Below, piece after piece: positions 1-5,790 of a stretch of DNA of 6,896 nt. The stretch is from an uncultured Flavobacteriales bacterium (GTDB taxonomy: Bacteria > Bacteroidota > Bacteroidia > Flavobacteriales_D > SKUL01). The translations under genes and the position numbers were made by a program. The notes under the pieces are model-generated. The model saw nothing but the letters and a program-made list of their open reading frames with translations, was not told the DNA's origin and searched no databases. Positions within the stretch are counted from its first letter, which is position 1. The number at the start of each line of letters is the position of its first letter. The stretch lies in assembly GCA_937911795.1 (NCBI GenBank), contig CALDPJ010000335.1:1-6896 (forward strand), read 5' to 3'.

Positions 1-812
1 AAATTCAGTTCTTTGGCCTGCTCTACATCCAAACCGCGCTCTACCGGCGTTCCGGTTCCTTTAGAAACTAGTTCCGGATCCATGGAATCTACATCAAAAG
101 AAAGGTAAAGCACATCGCAGTCAGACAGCTTCTGAAGGCATTCCTCCACACACTCCGCAACACCGCGTTTGGAAACTTCGGAAACGGTGTAATTTTTAAT
201 GTCTTTTTCCTGCATCAGTTGCACTTCGGGCTCTTCGGTATCTCTTACGCCAAAAAAGACAATATCATCCGGATGTACTTTTGGAGCAATACCTCCGTAA
301 TTTTTCAACTGATTCCACAACTCAGCTGTTTCCTGATCCGGTTCGTTTTGCTGGCTGTTTAAATTGTCTTCGTTCATGCAGATGGCAATCGGCATTCCGT
401 GAATATTTCCGGATGGTGTGGTAAATGGAGAATGCATATCTGCGTGGGCATCGATCCATATAACACCGAGCCGGGCAGATGACTTTGCGTTCTTTAAACC
501 GGCAATCGTGGCTGCGGCATTCCCGTGATCGGCAGAAATAACGAGCGGAAAATCATGGGCGGCTACTACATCTTCCACCGTTTCTGCGGCTGCTTTAAAA
601 ACTTCGTTGAAAGCGTCGATTCGCTTTGCCAGCGGGTGCTTTGTTCTGTTATACAAGGCATTGTTCTGATGCTGAACAACTTTTATTTCGTGCCGGTGAA
701 AAAGATCATCATTTTTCTTAAGCGCCTCAATTTCAATAGCTTTGGAACCCATACTGGAACCCCGGGTTCCGGCAGCAATCTCTGAATCGTTGATTACAAT
801 TACCAAACTCAT
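1..812 (-). CDS. Arginase-family ureohydrolase (3' end outside window)
   Basis: Probable cytoplasmic binuclear-manganese enzyme hydrolysing arginine to ornithine and urea. The frame is open without a stop from the ATG at 812-810 to the left edge, giving 270 codons of an expected 310-330. Motifs seen: SADHG (residues 93-97, His96), WIDAHADMHSP (119-129, Asp121, His123, Asp125), TTPSGNIHGMP (131-141), SFDVDSMDP (238-246, Asp240, Asp242) and GTGTPVERGL (252-261). The His, Asp/His/Asp and Asp/Asp sets match the six metal ligands of the arginase fold, and the SGNxHG loop matches the arginase substrate loop. The distal substrate-binding glutamate (MEVNP in animal arginases) would lie beyond the edge. 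Oddity: the usual GGDHS motif reads SADHG here, with Gly for Ser after the ligand His. Agmatinase or formimidoylglutamase is possible, but the TTPSGNIHG loop favours arginase. It is divergent from the gene at 974; AAGG lies 6 nt before the start. Confidence 0.9.
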   Translation of the reverse strand, partial: MSLVIVINDSEIAAGTRGSSMGSKAIEIEALKKNDDLFHRHEIKVVQHQNNALYNRTKHPLAKRIDAFNEVFKAAAETVEDVVAAHDFPLVISADHGNAAATIAGLKNAKSSARLGVIWIDAHADMHSPFTTPSGNIHGMPIAICMNEDNLNSQQNEPDQETAELWNQLKNYGGIAPKVHPDDIVFFGVRDTEEPEVQLMQEKDIKNYTVSEVSKRGVAECVEECLQKLSDCDVLYLSFDVDSMDPELVSKGTGTPVERGLDVEQAKELN

Positions 813-835
813 AAGTACCTTTTTTGAATGATCTG

Positions 836-843
836 CAAATGTA
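836..843 (-). promoter_or_regulatory. Candidate -7 box of the arginase gene
   Basis: Read on the minus strand this is TACATTTG, an exact match to the Bacteroidota -7 consensus TAnnTTTG, 23 nt upstream of the arginase ATG. The expected -33 TTG is weak: a TTG lies at 875-873, 29 nt upstream, longer than the usual spacing of about 19-23. The position fits a short leader. This is a motif match only. Confidence 0.4.
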
Positions 844-926
844 GTGATGTGGGGAGAATAGCCATTGAATTTCAACCCGCGAAAGTTGATGGGATTTTTT
901 CTGGTAATTTTTCTCATGGAATACGA

Positions 927-940
927 AATGAACATTCATT
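927..940. promoter_or_regulatory. 14-bp dyad in the divergent intergenic region
   Basis: AATGAACATTCATT has perfect 6-bp arms (AATGAA/TTCATT) around a 2-bp centre. It sits between the divergent starts at 812 and 974, about 34 nt upstream of the latter, where an operator for either gene would be expected. No regulator is known; AT-rich dyads of this size also occur by chance. Confidence 0.3.
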
Positions 941-958
941 GAGGAAAAAACGTATAAA

Positions 959-975
959 ATTGCTTCCAAAGCAAT
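959..975 (+). promoter_or_regulatory. 17-bp inverted repeat overlapping a start codon
   Basis: ATTGCTTCCAAAGCAAT forms perfect 7-bp arms with a 3-nt centre. Its last two bases are the A and T of the ATG at 974-976. In RNA it would be a hairpin burying the start codon; in DNA it could be an operator. TAAAATTG at 955-962, one mismatch from TAnnTTTG, overlaps its left arm, so it could also lie on a promoter. If that promoter were real the transcript would begin only a few bases before the ATG. Confidence 0.45.
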
Positions 976-1753
976 GAAGAGAATAGTTATATTGGCCGCA
1001 AGTTTTAATAACCAAACCAACCAATTCTTTACGGTGCTATCTCGTACCCTTCTTCAACTTATCGTTTTTATTTGCATAGGCTTCGGTGTGCTGGCATTGT
1101 CGTGCTCGCGTTTTAATGCCTTCGACCAACGGCTGCGTGAAGGAATAATCGAGTACAATGTCACTTTTCCCTATTTGGATGACAGTAACAATATGATGGC
1201 CAGTTTGCTTCCGGACAAAATGTACCTGCATTTCAAAAAAGACAGATTCAGTTCAGAGCTGGCAACAGTTGGCGGGTTGTTCAAAAACCGTTTTGTCTCC
1301 AATCAAAACGAAATGCAGCTCGTACATCAGATGAAGATCTTTAAGAAAAAACTGGAGAGTGACTATAACGAAACTTCAGTACATCGACAGTTGATGAATA
1401 TGCCCAACCTGACGATTATCGAAACTAACGAAGTGGATTCTATCGCCGGCTATGCCTGCAAAAAGGCAATTGGTATATACGACCACATAGCCTTGCCGGA
1501 AATGACCATTTACTATACCGACGAAATCAACGTGGATTCACCCAACTGGTGCACACAGTTTCATCCCATTAAAGGGGTGCTTATGCAATATGAGATCGAA
1601 CAATTCGGTATTCGTATGCGTTTTCGTGCTAACTCAGTTCAAGCGTTGAAAATAGAAGAAGAAAAGCTTGCTCCTGAACCTGGATACGATCGTGTCTCAC
1701 CCGATCAGTTGCAGGTTGAAATCGAAGAATTGCTGAATTCATTTAATATGTAA
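974..1753 (+). CDS. Probable lipoprotein, DUF4412-like, first of a tandem pair
   Basis: Exported protein of 259 residues of unknown function. Residues 24-43 form a hydrophobic segment ending in LALS-Cys44, which fits a lax lipobox (Ala at -3, Leu at -2, Ser at -1), so I infer a lipid-anchored envelope protein; a plain N-terminal membrane anchor is the alternative. No surface-export signal is obvious after Cys44 (SRFNAFDQ). The body shares the layout of the next gene: EGIIEYNVTFP (57-67), SIAGYACKKA (156-165), a YYTDEI strand (180-185), a KGVLMQYE segment (200-207) and a C-terminal PGYDRVSPDQL (236-246). Cys162 and Cys193 could pair. The 20 residues before the hydrophobic segment make the signal unusually long, and the ATG lies in an inverted repeat, so a GTG start at 1034 (24-residue signal) is a real alternative. 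No Shine-Dalgarno sequence is seen at either. It ends 4 nt before the next start. The domain assignment is from recalled family features. Confidence 0.75.
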   Translation: MKRIVILAASFNNQTNQFFTVLSRTLLQLIVFICIGFGVLALSCSRFNAFDQRLREGIIEYNVTFPYLDDSNNMMASLLPDKMYLHFKKDRFSSELATVGGLFKNRFVSNQNEMQLVHQMKIFKKKLESDYNETSVHRQLMNMPNLTIIETNEVDSIAGYACKKAIGIYDHIALPEMTIYYTDEINVDSPNWCTQFHPIKGVLMQYEIEQFGIRMRFRANSVQALKIEEEKLAPEPGYDRVSPDQLQVEIEELLNSFNM

Positions 1754-1782
1754 CTCCATGAAAATTCACTCCATGAAATTTA
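1753..1782 (+). repeat. 15-bp tandem duplication at a start codon
   Basis: Two adjacent 15-bp units (1753-1767 and 1768-1782) agree at 13 of 15 positions, and both begin ACTCCATGAAA. Each carries an in-frame ATG (1758 and 1773), so the next gene has two nearly identical starts five codons apart. The first unit begins on the last base of the upstream stop codon. Confidence 0.65.
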
Positions 1783-2420
1783 TTCTCAGTGTTTTTGCTT
1801 TGTTTCTGTTTGCACAACTTTCCGCTCAATCTTTTGAAGGTGTTGTAGAATATGCCATCACTTATGAAAATTTACCACCCGAAATGGAAGAGCACAAGTC
1901 GTTGTTTCCGACCGAAGCTAAAAGCACAATCAAAGGACATATGGTGAAAATGGAGCAACCGCTTTCGATGGGAATGAAGCAGGTAACGATCATGGACAAT
2001 AAAGCAGAAAGCGGTGTTTTGCTCATGGATATGATGGGACAAAAAAATGCGATTGTACTGGATAAAGAAAGCCGCGAAAAATTTGAAGAGGAACAACCTG
2101 AAACGGAATTTGAATACCTCAATGAAACCAAAACAATTGCCGGCTACAACTGCAAAAAAGCGCTCATGAAAGTCAATGACGGCGAAAAAGATATCGTGCT
2201 GGAGGTATATTACACGCCAGAAATCGCAACTTCAGGAATGTACCAGATGAGCGGACTGAAAGGATTTCCACTGCAATACTCTACATCGGCCGGACAATTT
2301 GTGATGACCCTTACCGCGCAGAACGTCGAGAAGAAAAAAATCAGTGAAGAAGAGTTTACCATTCCCGAAGGATATCAACACATTACGTTTGATCAATTTC
2401 AGAAAACATTGGGTCGGTAA
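1758..2420 (+). CDS. Exported DUF4412-like protein, second of a tandem pair
   Basis: Protein of 220 residues with a classical signal peptide, MKFILSVFALFLFAQLSAQ from Met6, probably cut near residues 23-24, so it should act in the periplasm or at the outer membrane. Function unknown. Features: FEGVVEYAITYENLP (26-40), a methionine-rich stretch with eight Met between 62 and 93, KTIAGYNCKKA (125-135, single Cys132), VYYTPEI (150-156), LKGFPLQYS (167-175) and IPEGYQHITFDQFQ (202-215). This is the pattern I associate with Bacteroidota DUF4412 proteins. The IAGYxCKKA, YYTxEI, KGxxxQY and PxGY blocks recur in order in the preceding gene, so the two are diverged tandem paralogs, probably cotranscribed. 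Start: the ATG at 1773 gives the more typical signal peptide, while 1758 adds MKIHS; the two arose by a 15-bp duplication. GLPGLI-family membership was considered, but that signature is not seen. Confidence 0.8.
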   Translation: MKIHSMKFILSVFALFLFAQLSAQSFEGVVEYAITYENLPPEMEEHKSLFPTEAKSTIKGHMVKMEQPLSMGMKQVTIMDNKAESGVLLMDMMGQKNAIVLDKESREKFEEEQPETEFEYLNETKTIAGYNCKKALMKVNDGEKDIVLEVYYTPEIATSGMYQMSGLKGFPLQYSTSAGQFVMTLTAQNVEKKKISEEEFTIPEGYQHITFDQFQKTLGR

Positions 2421-2470
2421 CATTTGCCTACTCTCAACACCCCACTGTTAAAATACAATGCATCTTCCTA

Positions 2471-2486
2471 CCGTTTTGCACAACGG
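2471..2486. promoter_or_regulatory. 16-bp near-palindrome upstream of ftsK
   Basis: CCGTTTTGCACAACGG has 5-bp arms CCGTT/AACGG and a TGCA core, with one mismatched pair between arm and core. It ends 7 nt before the candidate -7 box at 2494 and overlaps the only nearby TTTG (2475-2478) that could act as a -33 element. It has the form of an operator; no regulator can be named. Confidence 0.3.
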
Positions 2487-2493
2487 ATAGCTG

Positions 2494-2501
2494 TACTTTT
2501 G
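2494..2501 (+). promoter_or_regulatory. Candidate -7 box of the ftsK promoter
   Basis: TACTTTTG is an exact match to the Bacteroidota -7 consensus TAnnTTTG, 40 nt before the ftsK ATG. The nearest TTTG upstream (2475-2478) is 15 nt away, somewhat short. Together they would give a leader of about 35 nt. The 121-nt gap after the previous gene and the lack of a terminator there leave open both read-through and this separate promoter. Confidence 0.45.
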
Positions 2502-2513
2502 ACCCTTTAGTAG

Positions 2514-2530
2514 TTGCCGAAAAACGGCAG
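2514..2530 (+). promoter_or_regulatory. Small hairpin in the ftsK leader
   Basis: TGCCG (2515-2519), an AAAAA loop and CGGCA (2525-2529) form a perfect 5-bp GC-rich stem, extendable by one T-G wobble at 2514/2530. It ends 11 nt before the ATG and leaves the possible GGA ribosome site (2534-2536) free. No T tract follows, so it is not an intrinsic terminator. Confidence 0.4.
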
Positions 2531-2541
2531 TCCGGAACCGT

Positions 2542-5040
2542 ATGTGCGCCAAGAAAACAAAAGATCCGAAAAGTAAGAAACCGCCTGGAGTAGTTAAAGT
2601 TGCGGTGCTCAAATTCATAAGCTTTGTTCGCAGCGAACGCTTTCACCGGCTGGTGGGACTATTTTTGCTGTTGTTCACGCTCTTTCTCATGGTTTCGTTT
2701 GTGTCCTTTTTCTTCACCTGGAAATTTGACCAAAGCCATTTAAGCGAATCGTGGTGGGATTTTATGGTCAACCCCGAAATTACCGTTGAAAACTGGCTCG
2801 GCAAACTGGGCGCATTGCTCAGTCACGCTTTCATTCACGCAGGATTTGGAATTGCCTCATTCGGACTGGTATTGCTTTTCGGGCTGATAGCGCTAAAAAT
2901 ATTATTCGATGTTTGGGTGCTTCCCATCGGCAAAACCATTTCTTACCTCATTGTATTGTTTCTGATTGTTCCGGTGTCGATGGCCTTCTTCTTTTCGGAA
3001 AGTCACCCCTACCTTGCGGGAGCGTTCGGATTTCACCTCAATTTTTGGCTGACCAGTGCTCTGGGAACATTCGGAACCGGCACCTTGTTGTTGTTTACCT
3101 GGCTCGGACTGGCGATGCTGGCTTTTAATGTAGCTCCAAAAAATTTGCTCGAATGGTTCGAAAAACTCACTTCTAAAAAAGAACGCGATTCTATTGCGGA
3201 GGCCGAGCCTGAAGATGAAACCGAACTTGCTCATTCCGTTGACGAGATAGAGGCAGAACCTGTTCGTGCTAAAAAGGACATTTTCGACGATCTGCTCTAC
3301 GACGATGAAGTGGAGACCGACGAAGAGGGATCTCTTGAATTTGCCCAATCCGAAGAATCTGCACCCGAAGAAGAAATTCCGGAAGATGACTTCGAAGACG
3401 CTGATTTGCCGCCTGAGCTTTCTGCCGGTGATGAGGAACTGGAAGATGGAGAACTCGAAGTCGAAGTGAAAGCCACCGAAGCCGAACTTTCGGAATCTGA
3501 AATTGAAGACCGGCTGAAACAGATGGATGACTATGATCCTAAACTTGATCTGTCATCGTACGAATTCCCCCGACTCGACCTGCTCGAAAAGCATAGCGAC
3601 GGGGTGATTAAAGTCAACAAAGAAGAACTCGAGGCCAATAAAAACAACATCGTTCAAACGCTCGGCCATTACAAAATCGGCGTTTCCAAAATCAAGGCAA
3701 CCATCGGCCCGACGGTAACATTGTATGAAATTGTACCCGAAGCAGGTGTGCGGATCTCGAAGATTAAAAACCTTGAAGATGACATCGCACTCAGTCTGGC
3801 TGCCCTGGGAATCCGGATTATCGCACCGATACCAGGACGCGGTACCATCGGAATCGAAGTACCGAATTCAAGTCCTGATGTGGTCTCCATGCGTTCGTTG
3901 ATTGCTTCTGATAAATTTCAGAACAACGACTACGAACTTCCGCTGGCATTGGGTAAGACTGTTTCCAACGAGACTTATGTAGCCGATCTGGCGAAAATGC
4001 CTCACCTGCTGATGGCCGGAGCAACAGGCCAGGGTAAATCGGTGGGTTTAAATGCGATTCTGGTATCACTGCTCTACAAAAAGCACCCGGCGCAAATCAA
4101 ATTCGTGCTCGTCGATCCGAAGAAAGTGGAACTTACGCTGTTTAATAAAATTGAACGCCATTTCCTGGCCATGCTTCCCGGTTCGGCCGATGCCATCATC
4201 ACCGACACGAAAAAAGTGGTGAATACGTTGAATTCTCTTTGTATTGAAATGGACCAGCGCTACGAGCTGCTCAAACATGCTCAGGTCAGAAACATTAAAG
4301 AATACAACTCGAAGTTTATCAAGCGACGACTCAATCCGGAAAATGGCCACCGCTTTTTGCCGTACATCGTGCTCGTGGTGGATGAGTTCGCCGATTTGAT
4401 CATGACGGCCGGAAAAGAAGTGGAAGGCCCCATCGCTCGTCTGGCACAATTGGCACGGGCCATTGGAATTCACCTGATCATCGCTACACAGCGGCCTTCG
4501 GTGAACGTTATCACCGGAATTATCAAGGCCAACTTCCCGGCGCGGATTGCTTTTCGGGTGACGTCAAAAATCGATTCCAGAACGATTCTGGATACCGGCG
4601 GAGCAGATCAGCTGATCGGTCGCGGAGACATGCTTCTGTCGCAGGGAACAGAGCCCATACGCCTGCAATGTGGATTTGTGGATACGCCCGAAGTAGAAGA
4701 AATTACCGACTTTATCGGAAACCAACGCGCTTACCCGAGCGCTTACCTCCTACCCGAGGTTCAGGAAGAATCGGGCGAAGGCAGCGGAACACTGGACGAC
4801 GAAGACCGCGATGCTTTGTTTGCCGATGCTGCGCACGTGGTGGTGATGCATCAACAAGGCTCCGCTTCTCTGTTACAACGCAAACTCAAACTCGGTTATA
4901 ACCGTGCGGGAAGAATCGTCGATCAACTCGAAGCTGCCGGAATTGTCGGGCCTTTTGAAGGAAGTAAAGCGCGCCAGGTACTGATTGCCGATCCTCAGAG
5001 TTTGGAACAGTTATTGAATAGCGGGAATAACAACGAATAA
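2542..5040 (+). CDS. ftsK: DNA translocase FtsK
   Basis: Septum-anchored hexameric ATPase that pumps double-stranded DNA and helps resolve and clear the chromosome terminus during division. The protein has 832 residues, a normal length for non-proteobacterial FtsK/SpoIIIE. Four membrane segments lie near residues 36-59, 98-122, 132-151 and 168-195. A very acidic linker spans about 216-330 (50 Asp/Glu against 6 Lys/Arg). The alpha domain begins near 345. The RecA-like motor has Walker A GATGQGKS (493-500), Walker B VLVVDEFADLI with Asp614 and Glu615, and the FtsK signature ATQRPSVNVITGIIKANFP (about 648-666). The C-terminal winged-helix gamma domain is about 757-826, with GYNRAGRIVDQLEAAGIVGP followed by GSKARQVL; in this family it reads polar DNA motifs and activates XerCD. 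The start is the first ATG after an in-frame TGA at 2500. All motifs are intact. lolA follows after 9 nt. Confidence 0.98.
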   Translation: MCAKKTKDPKSKKPPGVVKVAVLKFISFVRSERFHRLVGLFLLLFTLFLMVSFVSFFFTWKFDQSHLSESWWDFMVNPEITVENWLGKLGALLSHAFIHAGFGIASFGLVLLFGLIALKILFDVWVLPIGKTISYLIVLFLIVPVSMAFFFSESHPYLAGAFGFHLNFWLTSALGTFGTGTLLLFTWLGLAMLAFNVAPKNLLEWFEKLTSKKERDSIAEAEPEDETELAHSVDEIEAEPVRAKKDIFDDLLYDDEVETDEEGSLEFAQSEESAPEEEIPEDDFEDADLPPELSAGDEELEDGELEVEVKATEAELSESEIEDRLKQMDDYDPKLDLSSYEFPRLDLLEKHSDGVIKVNKEELEANKNNIVQTLGHYKIGVSKIKATIGPTVTLYEIVPEAGVRISKIKNLEDDIALSLAALGIRIIAPIPGRGTIGIEVPNSSPDVVSMRSLIASDKFQNNDYELPLALGKTVSNETYVADLAKMPHLLMAGATGQGKSVGLNAILVSLLYKKHPAQIKFVLVDPKKVELTLFNKIERHFLAMLPGSADAIITDTKKVVNTLNSLCIEMDQRYELLKHAQVRNIKEYNSKFIKRRLNPENGHRFLPYIVLVVDEFADLIMTAGKEVEGPIARLAQLARAIGIHLIIATQRPSVNVITGIIKANFPARIAFRVTSKIDSRTILDTGGADQLIGRGDMLLSQGTEPIRLQCGFVDTPEVEEITDFIGNQRAYPSAYLLPEVQEESGEGSGTLDDEDRDALFADAAHVVVMHQQGSASLLQRKLKLGYNRAGRIVDQLEAAGIVGPFEGSKARQVLIADPQSLEQLLNSGNNNE

Positions 5041-5049
5041 AACCAAAAC

Positions 5050-5697
5050 ATGAAATTCCGAATACCCTTTTTCTTAGTGTTGATCACACTTTTAGTAAAC
5101 GTTCAGGCGCAGGATCAACAAGCCGTTGACATCCTCAATAAGGTCAGCTCCAAAACCAAAGCCTACGACGATTTTTCAGCAAAATTCACGATGAATCTGG
5201 TTGATGTTCAAAGCGACATCAATCTTACCAAAACGGGAAATATTATTGTAGCCGGTGATAAATACCGCGTGAAACTCGACAATGATGTAGTGATCGGTGA
5301 CGGTGAAACCCGCTGGACCTACCAGGCCGAAAGCAATGAAGTGTATGTGGATTACGAAGTAGAAGACGACGGAACGGGACTCAATCCTTCAAAAATTTTC
5401 ACAATCTGGGAATCGGGTTTTAAACAATTTTACGAAGGAGAAAAATCCATGGATGGCAAGCAGGTTCATCAAATCAACCTACATCCGCTCAAACCGGATC
5501 AAACAAATTACCACACCGTAAAAGTTTTTGTGGATAAAGCAAAGCTGGAACTGGTGAAGGTTGAAGTTGCCGGAAAAGAAGGCGATACTTACATCTACAA
5601 AATGCTCGATTTCAAATCGAATCAAAACATTTCTGCCGGACAATTGGCGTTTAACAAATCTGATTTCCCCGGAGCCGAAGTGATTGATATGCGATAA
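5050..5697 (+). CDS. lolA: Outer-membrane lipoprotein carrier protein LolA
   Basis: Periplasmic chaperone that takes lipoproteins from the LolCDE transporter in the inner membrane and carries them to the outer membrane. The protein has 215 residues, usual for the family. Residues 1-21 are a signal peptide (hydrophobic FFLVLITLLVNV, then QAQ). The mature part follows the LolA pattern: a first helix AVDILNKVSSKTKAYDDFSA (25-44), then alternating strands: FTMNL, GNIIVAGDKYRVKL (63-76), an IGDGETRWTYQ turn (82-92), VYVDYEVED (98-106), LNPSKIFTIW (111-120) and a C-terminal DFPGAEVIDMR. Bacteroidota usually lack a recognisable LolB, so delivery at the outer membrane is less clear than in E. coli. 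No Shine-Dalgarno sequence is seen; the 9-nt gap after ftsK is A-rich (AACCAAAAC), and the gene is most likely cotranscribed with ftsK. The ftsK-lolA order, also found in E. coli, supports the call. Confidence 0.92.
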   Translation: MKFRIPFFLVLITLLVNVQAQDQQAVDILNKVSSKTKAYDDFSAKFTMNLVDVQSDINLTKTGNIIVAGDKYRVKLDNDVVIGDGETRWTYQAESNEVYVDYEVEDDGTGLNPSKIFTIWESGFKQFYEGEKSMDGKQVHQINLHPLKPDQTNYHTVKVFVDKAKLELVKVEVAGKEGDTYIYKMLDFKSNQNISAGQLAFNKSDFPGAEVIDMR

Positions 5698-5721
5698 TTG
5701 TCACCAGAGAATTATACCAAC

Positions 5722-5755
5722 AAAGCAAAGCTGTGAATTAAGCTTTGCTTTTTTT
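5722..5755 (+). terminator. Intrinsic terminator after lolA
   Basis: AAAGCAAAGCT (5722-5732) and AGCTTTGCTTT (5741-5751) form a perfect 11-bp stem with an 8-nt loop, running into seven T (5749-5755). It starts 24 nt after the lolA stop and closes the plus-strand block. Read from the convergent gene ending at 5791, the stem is not followed by a T run, so it should work mainly on the plus strand. Confidence 0.93.
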
Positions 5756-5790
5756 ATGCTTAATCAAATCGGCCATAATGAAATCCTGCT

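Noticed and set aside
525..785. Plus-strand open frame of 86 codons
   Set aside because: It lies wholly antisense to the arginase gene, whose conserved motifs settle the coding strand; the product has no recognisable pattern.
733..1020. Minus-strand open frame spanning the divergent intergenic region
   Set aside because: It overlaps the starts of both flanking genes in another frame and has no family resemblance; it would also run through the arginase start region.
1758..2420. GLPGLI-family assignment
   Set aside because: The protein is similar in size and export, but the defining GLPGLI stretch is absent; LKGFPLQYS fits DUF4412 better.
2514..2530. Terminator for the DUF4412-like pair
   Set aside because: The stem is only 5 bp and no T run follows; it is better seen as leader structure of ftsK.
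2902..3348. Minus-strand open frame of 148 codons inside ftsK
   Set aside because: Antisense to the FtsK membrane and linker region; a shadow of biased codon use, with no promoter or domain.
4066..4473. Minus-strand open frame of 135 codons inside the FtsK motor domain
   Set aside because: Antisense to the conserved Walker A to Walker B region; no independent coding evidence.
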